A stretch of 60,150 nt of DNA. Source: Terriglobales bacterium (lineage in GTDB: Bacteria > Acidobacteriota > Terriglobia > Terriglobales > Acidobacteriaceae). Below, one piece after another: positions 42,223-51,297 of the stretch. Location of the stretch: assembly GCA_035651655.1 (NCBI GenBank), contig DASRFG010000005.1, positions 1-60,150 on the forward strand, given 5' to 3'. Made by a program: the position numbers and the translations under genes. The notes beneath the pieces were generated by a model. That model was not told where the DNA came from and ran no database searches. It was given only the letters and a program-made list of their open reading frames with translations. How positions within the stretch are numbered: position 1 is the stretch's first letter; every line of letters starts with the position of its first letter.

Positions 42223-42456
42223 ATGAAGACGATGGGAGCGGCAGAATTTAAGGCGCGTTGCCTTAAAGTAATGGATGAAGTCCACAAAACTCAGGAGCCA
42301 GTCGTAATCACTAAGAAAGGTAGGCCGGTTGCAAAGTTAGTGCCCGCAAAGGTCGCACGTCGTGATGTTCTTGGCTCTCTTAAGGGCATAATTGAGATTG
42401 TCGGTGACATCGAAGCGCCTCTAGTACCGCCGGAAGATTGGAAGGCTCTGCGTTGA
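42223..42456 (+). CDS. Phd/YefM-family antitoxin
   Basis: A 77-residue antitoxin. The N-terminal half is the DNA-binding fold (MGAAEFKARCLKVMDEV, VVITKKGRPVAKLVP), and the C-terminal acidic/aromatic tail (PPEDWKAL) should bind the toxin. Its stop overlaps the toxin start (TTGA), so the two are translated together. Palindromes upstream suggest autorepression. Confidence 0.9.
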   Translation: MKTMGAAEFKARCLKVMDEVHKTQEPVVITKKGRPVAKLVPAKVARRDVLGSLKGIIEIVGDIEAPLVPPEDWKALR

Positions 42457-42848
42457 TTCTTCTGGATACAAGTGTGCTAGTTTGGGCGGCAGCCGATCGG
42501 GAGCGCCTTTCCCGGTCAGCAGCAAGTGCGATCCGGCGGGCTCGAACCAGCGATGGGATAGCTATCTCGGCAATCAGCCTCTGGGAATTGGCTTTGCTAT
42601 TTTCGCGCGGCCGGCTACGCCCGCGTGGCTCGATAGAAGATTCCGTGCAAATGGTGATCGATTCGGTAGGAGCGGTGGTGAAGCCGATAACGCCGGCGAT
42701 TGCTGCTTTGGCCACTCAATTTGCGGAAGATTTTCCTCGTGATCCTCCAGATCGCATAATTGGAGCCACTGCCCGGGCGGAGGGACTCACCTTGATTACG
42801 CGAGACGAGAGGATCCGCTCCAGTTTACTGCTGAAGACACTTTGGTGA
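42453..42848 (+). CDS. vapC: VapC-like PIN-domain toxin
   Basis: A 131-residue PIN ribonuclease. Four acidic active-site residues are visible: LLDTSVLVWAA (Asp), ISLWELA (Glu), PPDRIIGATA (Asp) and ITRDERI (Asp). The start is TTG 42453, overlapping the antitoxin stop by 4 bp. It would cleave specific RNAs (often tRNA or rRNA) when free of the antitoxin. Confidence 0.9.
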   Translation: MILLDTSVLVWAAADRERLSRSAASAIRRARTSDGIAISAISLWELALLFSRGRLRPRGSIEDSVQMVIDSVGAVVKPITPAIAALATQFAEDFPRDPPDRIIGATARAEGLTLITRDERIRSSLLLKTLW

Positions 42849-42869
42849 CACAGGTGATGCAACCACACC

Positions 42870-44444
42870 CTATTCAATCCCGTACTCTTTCCACCGCTTC
42901 TCCACCATCGCCTTCGTCTGTTCGTCCATCAGGATCTCGTCTGGCCACGGACGCGTAAATCCTTCGCTGGCCCACTTGCGTGTGGCATCAATGCCCATTT
43001 TCGAGCCGTAGTTGGGCAGGCGGGAGGCGTGGTCAAGAGAGTCCACTGGCCCCAGCGTGAACTGAATATCGCGCTCCGGGTCGATGTGGTTTAACGCTTT
43101 CAGCACGACTTCGCGGGGATCCTGCACGTTGACGTCTTCGTCCACCACGATGATGCACTTAGTGAACATCGCCTGCCCGAGAGACCAGATGGCATGCATC
43201 ACTTTGCGCGCCTGCCCCGGATAAGACTTGCGGATCGAGACAATCATCAGGTTGTGAAAAATCCCTTCGACTGGCAGGTTGATGTCCACCAGCTCGGGAA
43301 TGGTCAGTCGCATGAGTGGCAGAAAAATTCGTTCCACGGCCTTGCCCATCCAGCCGTCTTCCATGGGCGGCTTGCCTACGATCGTGGTCGCGTAAATCGG
43401 GTCTTTGCGATGCGTGATGCAGGTGAGGTGAAAAACCGGGTACTCGTCTTCCAGGGAATAAAAACCGGTGTGGTCGCCGAACGGGCCCTCGGTGCGCAGC
43501 TCATCGAGATTCACGTAGCCTTCGAGAACATACTCCGCGGACGCGGGTACATCCAGATCAACAGTTTCGCATTTCACCAGCTCTACCGGTTTCTGCCGCA
43601 GAAACCCGGCAATCACAAACTCTTCCACCTCTGGTGGAGCAGGCACGATTGCCGAAAAAGTGAGCGCCGGCTCCGTGCCGATGGCCACGGCCACCTCCAT
43701 CTTGCCCCGCGGCCGCTCGCCCTCTGGCAGCACTGAGCCGCCAGAAGATCGCGCCATGATGTCCACGGCTGCCGAGGATTTCGATTCTGGAGCTCCGGGA
43801 GTCGCGCCCGCAGCCGCCGCCCGCCGCAACGCCTGCCGGTAGTGCTCCGCGCCGATTTTCTGGCGCTGCCAGTGCATGCCCGCGGTGCGCTCGTCATAGA
43901 CCTGCATGCGATACATGCCGACATTGCGCTTCCCGCTGACCGGGTCGCGGGTGATCACGCACGGTAGGGTAATAAAGCGCCCGGCGTCTTTGGGCCAGCA
44001 CTTCAGCACCGGCAAGTCGAGCAGGGAAAACTTATCTTTAAGAAGTACTTCCTTGCAGGGACCGCTGGTGACAGTCTTGGGAAAAAATTTGCCCATGTCT
44101 GCCAGCATGGGCAGCATCTTTACTTTGTCGAGAAAACCCTGGGGTGTCTTTACGTCCATGAAGTGTCGAATGCGCTCCGCCACTTCATCGAGCGAGTCGA
44201 CCCCCAGCGCCATGCACATGCGTCGTGCTGAGCCGAACTGGTTAATCAGCACCCGTGCCCCGGGATGGCCTTTGACGTTCTCGAACAGCAACGCGCGCCC
44301 TCCGGGCGCCGGCCGGGAGGCTTTGCTTACCCGGTCCGCAATCTCGGTGATTTCAAGAATAGGATCAACTTCGGCGCGAACCCGCTTCAACTCCCCGGCT
44401 TTGTCCAGGGTCGAAATCCAGTCACGTAGATCGTCAAGAGCCAA
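42870..44444 (-). CDS. UbiD-family decarboxylase
   Basis: A 524-residue protein from TTG 44444, directly preceded by GGAGG and followed by LRDWISTLDKAGELKRV, the family start; an ATG 72 bp upstream is possible. Family motifs: EITEIADRVSK, GKRNVGMYRMQVYDERT, GPFGDHTGFYS (catalytic-region Glu-Gly), and VVDEDVNVQDPREV. It needs prenylated FMN from a UbiX-type partner, not seen here. Likely roles are menaquinone/ubiquinone-type decarboxylation or aromatic acid decarboxylation. Confidence 0.9.
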   Translation of the reverse strand: MALDDLRDWISTLDKAGELKRVRAEVDPILEITEIADRVSKASRPAPGGRALLFENVKGHPGARVLINQFGSARRMCMALGVDSLDEVAERIRHFMDVKTPQGFLDKVKMLPMLADMGKFFPKTVTSGPCKEVLLKDKFSLLDLPVLKCWPKDAGRFITLPCVITRDPVSGKRNVGMYRMQVYDERTAGMHWQRQKIGAEHYRQALRRAAAAGATPGAPESKSSAAVDIMARSSGGSVLPEGERPRGKMEVAVAIGTEPALTFSAIVPAPPEVEEFVIAGFLRQKPVELVKCETVDLDVPASAEYVLEGYVNLDELRTEGPFGDHTGFYSLEDEYPVFHLTCITHRKDPIYATTIVGKPPMEDGWMGKAVERIFLPLMRLTIPELVDINLPVEGIFHNLMIVSIRKSYPGQARKVMHAIWSLGQAMFTKCIIVVDEDVNVQDPREVVLKALNHIDPERDIQFTLGPVDSLDHASRLPNYGSKMGIDATRKWASEGFTRPWPDEILMDEQTKAMVEKRWKEYGIE

Positions 44445-44530
44445 AAATCCTCCACGAAAGCGATTGATTATAAGCGAGCGGCAGCTCCGCCCAACTTTCG
44501 GTGCCCTATGCCGCATCCAAGCTCGTGAAT

Positions 44531-45625
44531 ATGGCAGATCCCAGGGAACAGTCGCATCTCCGCGCCCTCTCGCAGCTCACTCTTAACCGCCAGGAAGCTG
44601 GCTCTCCCGCTCTTACCCAGGCCTTTGAGCATGTTGCCAGATTGGATATGGCTGGCCGGGCCGAGTTGGTGTCTCTGGCAGATTCTCATCATGTATTGAT
44701 CCGTGCGTTACAGACTTTGCAGGGCCTCGCCGCCGGTGCAGCCCATACCGAGCTCCTAAAGTGGGCCGCGGACTCGGTTGCCGCCGAGAATGCCCGTATT
44801 GACAACGCGTTACGGCATCTGGACGCCATCTGCCGCGAACTCGAGGCGGCACATTGCCAGGTCGTGGTGATGAAATCTCTCGATCACTGGCCGGATCTCG
44901 GCAATGACCTCGATCTTTTTACCTCAGCCAGCGAGCAGGCGGTTGTCGCCGTTATGCGCGAGAAGTTCAACGCCCACGTCGAGCCTCGCAGTTGGGGCGA
45001 TCGTCTCGCCAACAAATGGAATTTCGCGGTGCCCGGTTTGCGAGAAGCCATTGAGGTGCATGCCCAGCGGCTCGGCCAGACTGGCGAACACACCGGGTTA
45101 GCCCAGCGCGTCATCGAACGCCGCACCAGTAAGCAGATCAATAGCTACCGTTTTCTGGTTCCCGCACCGGAAGAGCGGGTCATTATTGCCACTCTGCAGC
45201 GCATGTACCGGCACTTCTATTTCCGCATATGCGATGTGGTAGATACCGCTAACCTGGTGGAATCGGGAGCGCTCGACTATCCCGAACTGCGTCGTGCTTC
45301 TGAGATGGGCGGCATCTGGCCGGGCGTCGCAACCTTCCTGGTGATCGTCTCCGACTATGTGGAGGCGTATCGCGGCAAAGGCCTGCCACTTCCATCGGAA
45401 GTGCTGGCGTCGTCGAGATTCGGCGGAGACAAAATTACGGTGCGCAGCCGATTCCTGCGTTTTCCGCTGATGCCGGAGGGCGCCAGCTTATACACGCGAC
45501 AAGTGACCAGTACCGCTCGCCGCGGGGACATTCCAGCGACATTGCGACTGAGTTTGCTACCACCATTGGCCTCCGCCGCCGCGCTCGCCTATCGGGTGAC
45601 GGGCAGCGACAAAGGAATCTGGTAG
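44531..45625 (+). CDS. Nucleotidyltransferase-like protein (PF14907-type)
   Basis: A 364-residue protein from ATG 44531. A nucleotidyltransferase core is suggested by VVVMKSLDHW followed by DLGNDLDLF, with the metal-binding D-x-D, and by a long helical C-terminal half (YRHFYFRICDVVDTANLV). These features match the uncharacterised NTP_transf_5 group. A GTG/ATG earlier in frame is antisense to the ubiD region. It is followed 54 bp later by the ketosynthase gene on the same strand. Confidence 0.68.
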   Translation: MADPREQSHLRALSQLTLNRQEAGSPALTQAFEHVARLDMAGRAELVSLADSHHVLIRALQTLQGLAAGAAHTELLKWAADSVAAENARIDNALRHLDAICRELEAAHCQVVVMKSLDHWPDLGNDLDLFTSASEQAVVAVMREKFNAHVEPRSWGDRLANKWNFAVPGLREAIEVHAQRLGQTGEHTGLAQRVIERRTSKQINSYRFLVPAPEERVIIATLQRMYRHFYFRICDVVDTANLVESGALDYPELRRASEMGGIWPGVATFLVIVSDYVEAYRGKGLPLPSEVLASSRFGGDKITVRSRFLRFPLMPEGASLYTRQVTSTARRGDIPATLRLSLLPPLASAAALAYRVTGSDKGIW

Positions 45626-45679
45626 CCCATCCCACAATAAATTCCCAAATCCTCGCACCGCTCTGGCACTCTATTAGGT

Positions 45680-46930
45680 ATGCGACCGCGTGTCGTCATT
45701 ACCGGAATGGGCGTGGTTAGCCCGAACGGAGTAGGGAAGCGAGCGTTCACAGCGGCCACTCTCGCCGGCACAAGCGGGGTGCGTCGCATATCGCGCTTTG
45801 ATCCATCGGAAATCTCGGTGCACATCGCCGGCGAAGTAGCCGACTTTGACGAGCTCGCCTGGGTGGAAAAGCGCGAGCGCAAGCATGTGTCGCGGGTTTT
45901 GCCGCTGGCTCTCGCCGCCGCGACCGAGGCCGTTGCCGATGCTGGAATTGATCCGTCCGCTCTGACCACCTCCGAAAAGCGCCGTATTGCCGTGATTCTC
46001 GGCTCCGGCGGCGGGTCGCAGGAGTTTACCGAGGAACAGTACCGGCTCTTTCACAAGGGCGACTTCCGTCACATGAGCTTGTTCTGTGTTCCCACCGGAG
46101 TGATGGGAACGCTTTCCAGCGATGTCAGCATGCGTTTCGGCTTTCGCGGACCGAGCCACGTCATCACCACCGGCTGCACTTCTTCGACGGATGCTCTCGG
46201 TTACGCCATGCGGCAGATCCAATCAGGTGCCGCGCACACGGTACTCACAGGCGGAGCCGATGCTCCTATCGCGCTTGGCATTGTGAAAGGCTTCATCCTG
46301 ATGCGCATTCTGACCTCGTCGTGGAACCACGAGCCGGAACGCGGGTCCCGGCCTTTCTCCGGCGATCGCGACGGATTCGTGCTGGCCGAAGGCGCGTGGA
46401 TGTTCGTGCTCGAAGAATACGAGCACGCTTGCGCGCGGGGCGCTCACATCTATGCCGAGATCTCCGGATACGGCACCACCTGCGAGGCCTTCCACCGCGT
46501 GCGGCTTCAGGAATGCGGAGAAGAGCCGGCGCGAGCCATCGGAGTTGCCATGCGCGAAGCGGGCATAGGCGCGTCCGACATTCATTATGTGAACCTGCAC
46601 GGGACTTCCACCGAACTGAATGATCGCGTGGAGACGCGAGCGCTGAAGTTGGCGCTCGGAGATCATGCAAGCTCAGTTCCGATGTCGTCGTTGAAATCGC
46701 AGATCGGGCACCCGCAGGGCGCAAGTGGCGCTGCAGGACTGGCGGCGACACTTGTTGCGATGGAAAGCGGCCGGCTACCGCCGACGATCAATCGCGAGCA
46801 ACCTGATCCAGAATGCGATCTCGACTACGTGCCGGATGCCGGTCGCGCAGCAAACATCGAACACGCAATTTGCAACTGCATTGCCTTCGGGTCGAAGAAC
46901 TCAGCGCTCATTGTGCGCAAAGTCGCGTAG
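45680..46930 (+). CDS. Beta-ketoacyl-ACP synthase (KAS II/FabF-like)
   Basis: A 416-residue thiolase-fold condensing enzyme. The catalytic triad is present: Cys166 in TTGCTSST, His307 in NLHGTSTELND, and His344 in SQIGHPQGASG. RVVITGMGVVSP is the usual start, and the C-terminal gate motif reads AFGSKN, not GFGGxN. It elongates acyl-ACP. It lies outside any fab operon and next to an uncharacterised nucleotidyltransferase, so a specialised acyl product is possible. Confidence 0.92.
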   Translation: MRPRVVITGMGVVSPNGVGKRAFTAATLAGTSGVRRISRFDPSEISVHIAGEVADFDELAWVEKRERKHVSRVLPLALAAATEAVADAGIDPSALTTSEKRRIAVILGSGGGSQEFTEEQYRLFHKGDFRHMSLFCVPTGVMGTLSSDVSMRFGFRGPSHVITTGCTSSTDALGYAMRQIQSGAAHTVLTGGADAPIALGIVKGFILMRILTSSWNHEPERGSRPFSGDRDGFVLAEGAWMFVLEEYEHACARGAHIYAEISGYGTTCEAFHRVRLQECGEEPARAIGVAMREAGIGASDIHYVNLHGTSTELNDRVETRALKLALGDHASSVPMSSLKSQIGHPQGASGAAGLAATLVAMESGRLPPTINREQPDPECDLDYVPDAGRAANIEHAICNCIAFGSKNSALIVRKVA

Positions 46931-46943
46931 AGCGGGGAACTAC

Positions 46944-47006
46944 AACCACAGACCGATGGCATCGGCCATTTGTAAAGCTCACTAATTCTCTGTGTGCTCT
47001 GTGGTT
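46944..47006. repeat. Inverted repeat between two convergent genes
   Basis: AACCACAGA (46944-46952) and TCTGTGGTT (46998-47006) are exact inverse complements. They enclose a second palindrome, CCGAT-GGC-ATCGG (46953-46965). The structure spans the gap between the ketosynthase and rdgB ends and overlaps the rdgB stop codon. It may end transcription from both sides, but no T run is present. Confidence 0.6.
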
Positions 47007-47643
47007 ATGATTGCGGTTCGCTGCGGCTTGCCTGCTGTTCGTACCACTGCAGAAATTTCCTGAACGCCTTCCCCCGGTGGCTGACTTTAGCCTTCTCCTC
47101 GGCTGAGAGTTCAGCGAAGGTCTTGCCCAATTCCACAAAATAAAACAGCGGATCGTAGCCAAACCCGCCCGAGCCGCGCAGCGCATGTAAGATCACACCC
47201 TCCGCCTCTCCTCGAAAAGTTGTCAGGGTAGAGCCATCGCGCGCTGCCGCAATCACGCAGACGAATCGTGCCTGGCGTTGGGCATCCGGTACAGGCGCCA
47301 ACTCACGCAATAATCGGGCATTGTTCGCGGCATCGCTGCTATTTTCATCATTTTCACCGGCGGCGTACCGCGCCGAGCGCACACCGGGAGCACCTCCCAG
47401 CGCATCAACCTCGAGTCCAGAGTCATCCGCCAACACGATTTCTCGTGGAACAAGGCGGCTGTAGTGTTCGGCTTTCTTGCAGGCATTGGCCTGGAATGTG
47501 GTCCCATCTTCGACCACTTGGGGCAACGAGTCGAGACCGGGGACGGGTTGCACCTCGACACCATGCTCGGCAGCCGCCGCCGCAAAGTCGCGCAGCTTGC
47601 CGCAATTGGATGTAGCGATGAGAATGGGCTTACCTGTCGCCAA
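47005..47643 (-). CDS. rdgB: RdgB/HAM1 non-canonical purine NTP pyrophosphatase
   Basis: A 212-residue house-cleaning enzyme: ATSNCGKLRDF at the N terminus, LADDSGLEVDALGGAPGVRSARY in the substrate pocket, GYDPLFYFVELGKTFAEL, and KVSHRGKAF near the end. It hydrolyses dITP, ITP and XTP to monophosphates. The start is TTG 47643; no good ribosome site is visible upstream. It is divergent from the His-rich secreted protein. Confidence 0.94.
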   Translation of the reverse strand: MATGKPILIATSNCGKLRDFAAAAAEHGVEVQPVPGLDSLPQVVEDGTTFQANACKKAEHYSRLVPREIVLADDSGLEVDALGGAPGVRSARYAAGENDENSSDAANNARLLRELAPVPDAQRQARFVCVIAAARDGSTLTTFRGEAEGVILHALRGSGGFGYDPLFYFVELGKTFAELSAEEKAKVSHRGKAFRKFLQWYEQQASRSEPQS

Positions 47644-47772
47644 GAACTGATCATAATCGAACGCTGACTAAACAATTCGACTGCTCGCCGGAGACAGAAT
47701 GCCCTTAACACCGTCTAATAGAACGCAACTCCGCGGAATTAGCAGGGTTGAAATTCGAAGGAGGAGAACATT

Positions 47773-48246
47773 ATGTATCTGAAGTCGTTTATCCGCATGC
47801 TCCTGGCAATTGGGCTTCTCGCCCCCGCAATGGTATTGGCCCAAGAGGCCCCAGCTGAGAATTCCGAGTCTAACAACGCCCAAGCCATGCAGCATGAACA
47901 TGGTGAAGGAAACTGCTTTAAGCAGGCTGGCATTTCCCAATCCACCATGGAACAGATCAAAGACCTGCACCAGAAAATGCATCAACAGGCGGTTGATGTC
48001 TGTCAGAACACCTCTCTTAGCGCGGACCAAAAGCGCGAGCAGCTTAAACAGCTCCACGAGCAGACCCACTCACAGACTATGTCGTTGTTGAGTCCTGAAC
48101 AGCAGCAGAAAATCAAGCAGTGTCACGGCGGGAAAATGGAAGAACACGAAGGGAGAATGGCTGGCAAAGGGCATGGCATGCACGGTGATCCATGCGCCCA
48201 CATCCTGGCCCATAAAGACAAAGACAAGGACCACGACCAGAAATAA
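47773..48246 (+). CDS. Small secreted His/Gln-rich protein (Spy/CpxP-like in style)
   Basis: 157 residues with a signal peptide (RMLLAIGLLAPAMVLAQ). The mature part is helical, with LSADQKREQLKQLHEQ and LSPEQQQKIKQ, two segments like the LTxxQ motifs of Spy/CpxP chaperones. The C terminus is His-rich (HEGRMAGKGHGMHGDPC). It may bind metals or act as a periplasmic chaperone. The start ATG 47773 has GGAGGAG upstream. A clear terminator follows. Confidence 0.8.
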   Translation: MYLKSFIRMLLAIGLLAPAMVLAQEAPAENSESNNAQAMQHEHGEGNCFKQAGISQSTMEQIKDLHQKMHQQAVDVCQNTSLSADQKREQLKQLHEQTHSQTMSLLSPEQQQKIKQCHGGKMEEHEGRMAGKGHGMHGDPCAHILAHKDKDKDHDQK

Positions 48247-48271
48247 TCTCTAGACCTTAGGTGACCTTAAC

Positions 48272-48299
48272 CGGCCTCCTATAGGGAGGCCGTTCCCTT
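48272..48299 (+). terminator. Intrinsic terminator after the His-rich secreted protein
   Basis: CGGCCTCC and GGAGGCCG form an 8-bp stem with a 5-base loop (48272-48292), followed by a short pyrimidine-rich run TTCCCTTTT. Confidence 0.8.
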
Positions 48300-48438
48300 T
48301 TACGGTCGAAAGTAACCAATCTAGTCAGCGTTTTGCGGGTTTGTTCTTCCTCTGATTCGCATACAATTAAGAGAGCTGCAGGTGGCCCAAGAGCGGGAAC
48401 TCTGCATCTAAACCCCTGACGCTATCCAAGGAAGCAGC

Positions 48439-49383
48439 ATGAATAAATTAGTGTTATGTGTGGCGCTGTTGAGTGCCACGGTTATTGGCGAGTCGAATGC
48501 TTGGGGCGCAGCCATGGGCTCCTCCACCCAGTCTGTGATCCCTGGCGAGGTGCAGCAGATCATTTCGGTTGACTATCGTGTCTTGCGCAATTCGCCTACA
48601 GCGCAAGCTCTCAAAGATCAGGTCCTTCCGCAGAACCTCAAACAGTTTGAAAGCTCGCTCAGAACCGTGGGCATCTACCCGGAGAAACAGTTGGAGAAGC
48701 TCACCTTTGCCTCGTTCCGCAGCGGAAAACAAGGCTTGAAGATGGTGGGCATCGCTGAAGGCCAGTTCACCGAGCGTGCGGTGCTGAAGAAATTCCGGCT
48801 GAAGAAAATCCGCCCCACAATGTACAACAGTTCTTCTCTGTATCCCATGGGTGAGGGCATGACCATGAGTTTCCTTGACCCCTCGACGTTGCTTTTCGGC
48901 GATAGCGTTGCTGTAAAGCAGGCCCTGGACTCGCGCGACGGTAATATCCCCAACCTGCAGAGCAATTCCGAAGTTGCGGACCTGATCGGGGGAGTTGAGT
49001 CAGAGCCGGTGTGGAGCGTGCTGGATTCCGCCGGTACGCAGACGATGATGCGATCCGCGCTCGGTCAGGCCGCACAACTGGCTGATTACAATGCGGTGAA
49101 GAAACGTCTCCTCGGTTCCCGCTACGTGATGAATTTTTCCAGCGGCGTGAACTTCGACCTCGACGTGCTTACTTCCGACTCCATGATGGCATCGACTCTC
49201 GCCAACGTCGTAAAGGCGGGCATGATGTACAGGAAAATGGGCGCCACCCCTACCGAGAAGCTGGCCATTGACAGTATGACGGTGGATTCCGACAGCTCCA
49301 CCCTCAAGTTGCATTTCCGGACTGACGACAATCGCTTCCAGTCACTCCTGCATTCTGATTTGTTCGCCGCTGTATCGCGATAA
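48439..49383 (+). CDS. Hypothetical exported protein
   Basis: 314 residues with a signal peptide (LVLCVALLSATVIGESNAWG). The body has two similar halves in which segments such as LTFASFRSGKQGLKMVGIAEG and MNFSSGVNFDLDVLTS look like alternating beta strands and helices. I do not recognise a family. It stands alone between two terminators, which supports it as an independent transcript. Confidence 0.78.
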   Translation: MNKLVLCVALLSATVIGESNAWGAAMGSSTQSVIPGEVQQIISVDYRVLRNSPTAQALKDQVLPQNLKQFESSLRTVGIYPEKQLEKLTFASFRSGKQGLKMVGIAEGQFTERAVLKKFRLKKIRPTMYNSSSLYPMGEGMTMSFLDPSTLLFGDSVAVKQALDSRDGNIPNLQSNSEVADLIGGVESEPVWSVLDSAGTQTMMRSALGQAAQLADYNAVKKRLLGSRYVMNFSSGVNFDLDVLTSDSMMASTLANVVKAGMMYRKMGATPTEKLAIDSMTVDSDSSTLKLHFRTDDNRFQSLLHSDLFAAVSR

Positions 49384-49397
49384 AACCTACTAACTAA

Positions 49398-49428
49398 AAA
49401 GGACGGCCTGCAAGGGCCGTCCTTTCTG
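49398..49428 (+). terminator. Strong intrinsic terminator
   Basis: AAAGGACGGCC (49398-49408) and GGCCGTCCTTT (49415-49425) form an 11-bp perfect stem around six bases, with AAAAA before and TTTCT after. It can serve both the exported-protein gene and the convergent DUF1059 gene. Confidence 0.88.
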
Positions 49429-49453
49429 CTTGCCTGTTTCCGCTGCCGAAGGC

Positions 49454-49660
49454 TTACGCTGCCTTGTCGCGGATCGCACTCCGCACCTGGTTGCGGGTAT
49501 CGTTATCAAAGTTTGTGAGGTTGTGTTTTTCACGTCCGTGACGCTCGATCTGAGGCATCAATTCGTCTTCCGACCGTCCGCTTACCTGCCAGTTGCATTC
49601 TTTATGTCCCAGGTCTGCGCAGCGAAACGACTTCTGGTTGCTCGTGCTCTCTTGTGCCAT
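49454..49660 (-). CDS. DUF1059 family small protein
   Basis: A 68-residue protein. SFRCADLGHKECNWQVSG and SEDELMPQIERHGREKHNL match the short DUF1059 pattern of paired Cys and a His-x-x-x-x-His end. The start ATG 49660 has GGAGG at good spacing. The function is unknown; a small metal-binding role is often suggested for this group. Confidence 0.82.
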   Translation of the reverse strand: MAQESTSNQKSFRCADLGHKECNWQVSGRSEDELMPQIERHGREKHNLTNFDNDTRNQVRSAIRDKAA

Positions 49661-49796
49661 AAAAATACCTCCGGGTTTGAATTCCCTGTAATTGTCGCGT
49701 AAATCCAGAGCCGATTGGGCCGAAATCGAAAGCTGCTGCCTTCAGGTTAAAAACACGTCAACGGCGGGAGTTAAGGGCGCAGTGGGGGTACGAACT

Positions 49797-51248
49797 TCAG
49801 TGCTTCTCGCCGGCTGCACGGGACTTGCGGCGCTCCCGGACCCAGCCCGGCTTGGTGACCTGGCGCGCACGGCCGATAGCGAGAGCTTCGTCCGGAACAT
49901 CGTCTGTGACACATGAAGCTGCGCCCACGTAAGCGCCTTTTCCGATTTTTACCGGCGCCACCAGCGTGGCGTCGCTGCCAATGAAAGCACCGTCTTCGAT
50001 GATGGTTTCGTGTTTGTGCACGCCATCGTAGTTGCAGGTGATGGTGCCCGCACCTACGTTCACCCCATCACCAATTTGTGCGTCGCCCAAATAGGTGAGA
50101 TGGTTGGCCTTCGAACCTTTGCCTAACCTGACTTTTTTTGTCTCTACAAAGTTTCCGACGTGCGCTCCCTCGCCAATTTCGCTGGCTGGCCGGAGATGAG
50201 AGTACGGGCCGATAATCGCGCTCGCCCCCACTCGAGCCTCGTCCATGATGCTTCCCGGACGGACCAGCACACGGTCACCAACTTCGGAGTTGTTGATCAC
50301 GCTATACGAGCGGATCCGCGATTCTTCTCCAATGCGCGTCTTGCCGAGCAATTGGACGAAAGGCTCGATTATCGTGTCCGCTCCCACCGTCACGTCAGAA
50401 TCAATGATGCAGGTCTCAGGGCGATAAATGGTCACACCCTCTACCATCAGCTCGATGCACTTACGACGCCGCAGCTCGGCATCTACATCGCTCAAGTAAA
50501 CCCGGGTGTTGCAGCCCAGCACTTCGTGCGCATCCTCGGTTTTGACGGAGACTACTTTCTGCTTTGCCTGGGCGAGGATGGCGGCCATATCTGTGAGGTA
50601 GTACTCACGGTGGGCATTGTTGGTACTGAGCAAGCCGATATGCTGGAAGAGAGGCTTTACAGCAAACGCGTAGAACCCGGCATTGATTTCCTTGAGAGAT
50701 TTCTGCTTCGCCTTAAGGGCTTTTTCCTCGACGATTGCTTGAACCTGCTTGCTTCCTTGCTTATAAATTATGCGGCCGTAGCCATACGGACGGTCCAATA
50801 CCGCTGTCAAAATAGTCATCGCGGCGCGCTCTTGCAGATGCTGATCACGCAGTTTTTTGATGGTTGCTGCGGAAATCAGAGGCGCATCGCCGGAAAGTAC
50901 GATTACATGGTCGTACCCGGCAAGCGCGCTCTTTGAAACTATCAACGCGTGACCGGTGCCACGTTGTTCGGCCTGCAAGATGAATCCGATGCCGCTGCCC
51001 TGCATGGCTTGCTTTACCCGCTCAGCTTCGTGTCCCACGATGGCGTAAACGTCTTTCGCGGGCACAACTTTGGTAGCAGCAGTCACCACGTGCGCCAGCA
51101 ACGGCTTGCCGCCAACCTCATGCAGCACCTTCGGGTGTCGTGACTTGAGTCGCGTACCTTTGCCCGCCGCCATGATGACCACAGCAAAGGTGGCCGAGTG
51201 CGAACGGTCGGCAGCTCCTGTAGTGCTTCTCTTGAGCGATTTCGGCAT
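49797..51248 (-). CDS. glmU: Bifunctional UDP-GlcNAc pyrophosphorylase / glucosamine-1-phosphate N-acetyltransferase
   Basis: 483 residues from ATG 51248. The N-terminal uridyltransferase has MAAGKGTRLKSRHPKVLHEV at about 26-45 and LSGDAPLI. The C-terminal left-handed beta-helix shows hexapeptide repeats (IGPYSHLRPASEIGEGAHVGN, IGDGVNVGAGTITCNYDG) and the acetyl-CoA site GSDATLVAPV. It makes UDP-GlcNAc for cell wall and surface glycans. The frame extends upstream into the repeat block, which is not coding. yvcK lies 610 bp upstream. Confidence 0.96.
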   Translation of the reverse strand: MPKSLKRSTTGAADRSHSATFAVVIMAAGKGTRLKSRHPKVLHEVGGKPLLAHVVTAATKVVPAKDVYAIVGHEAERVKQAMQGSGIGFILQAEQRGTGHALIVSKSALAGYDHVIVLSGDAPLISAATIKKLRDQHLQERAAMTILTAVLDRPYGYGRIIYKQGSKQVQAIVEEKALKAKQKSLKEINAGFYAFAVKPLFQHIGLLSTNNAHREYYLTDMAAILAQAKQKVVSVKTEDAHEVLGCNTRVYLSDVDAELRRRKCIELMVEGVTIYRPETCIIDSDVTVGADTIIEPFVQLLGKTRIGEESRIRSYSVINNSEVGDRVLVRPGSIMDEARVGASAIIGPYSHLRPASEIGEGAHVGNFVETKKVRLGKGSKANHLTYLGDAQIGDGVNVGAGTITCNYDGVHKHETIIEDGAFIGSDATLVAPVKIGKGAYVGAASCVTDDVPDEALAIGRARQVTKPGWVRERRKSRAAGEKH

Positions 51249-51297
51249 TGCTGGGTTCAATATATCGTAAGTGCTTTGTAGCGATACCCCGGTTCGT

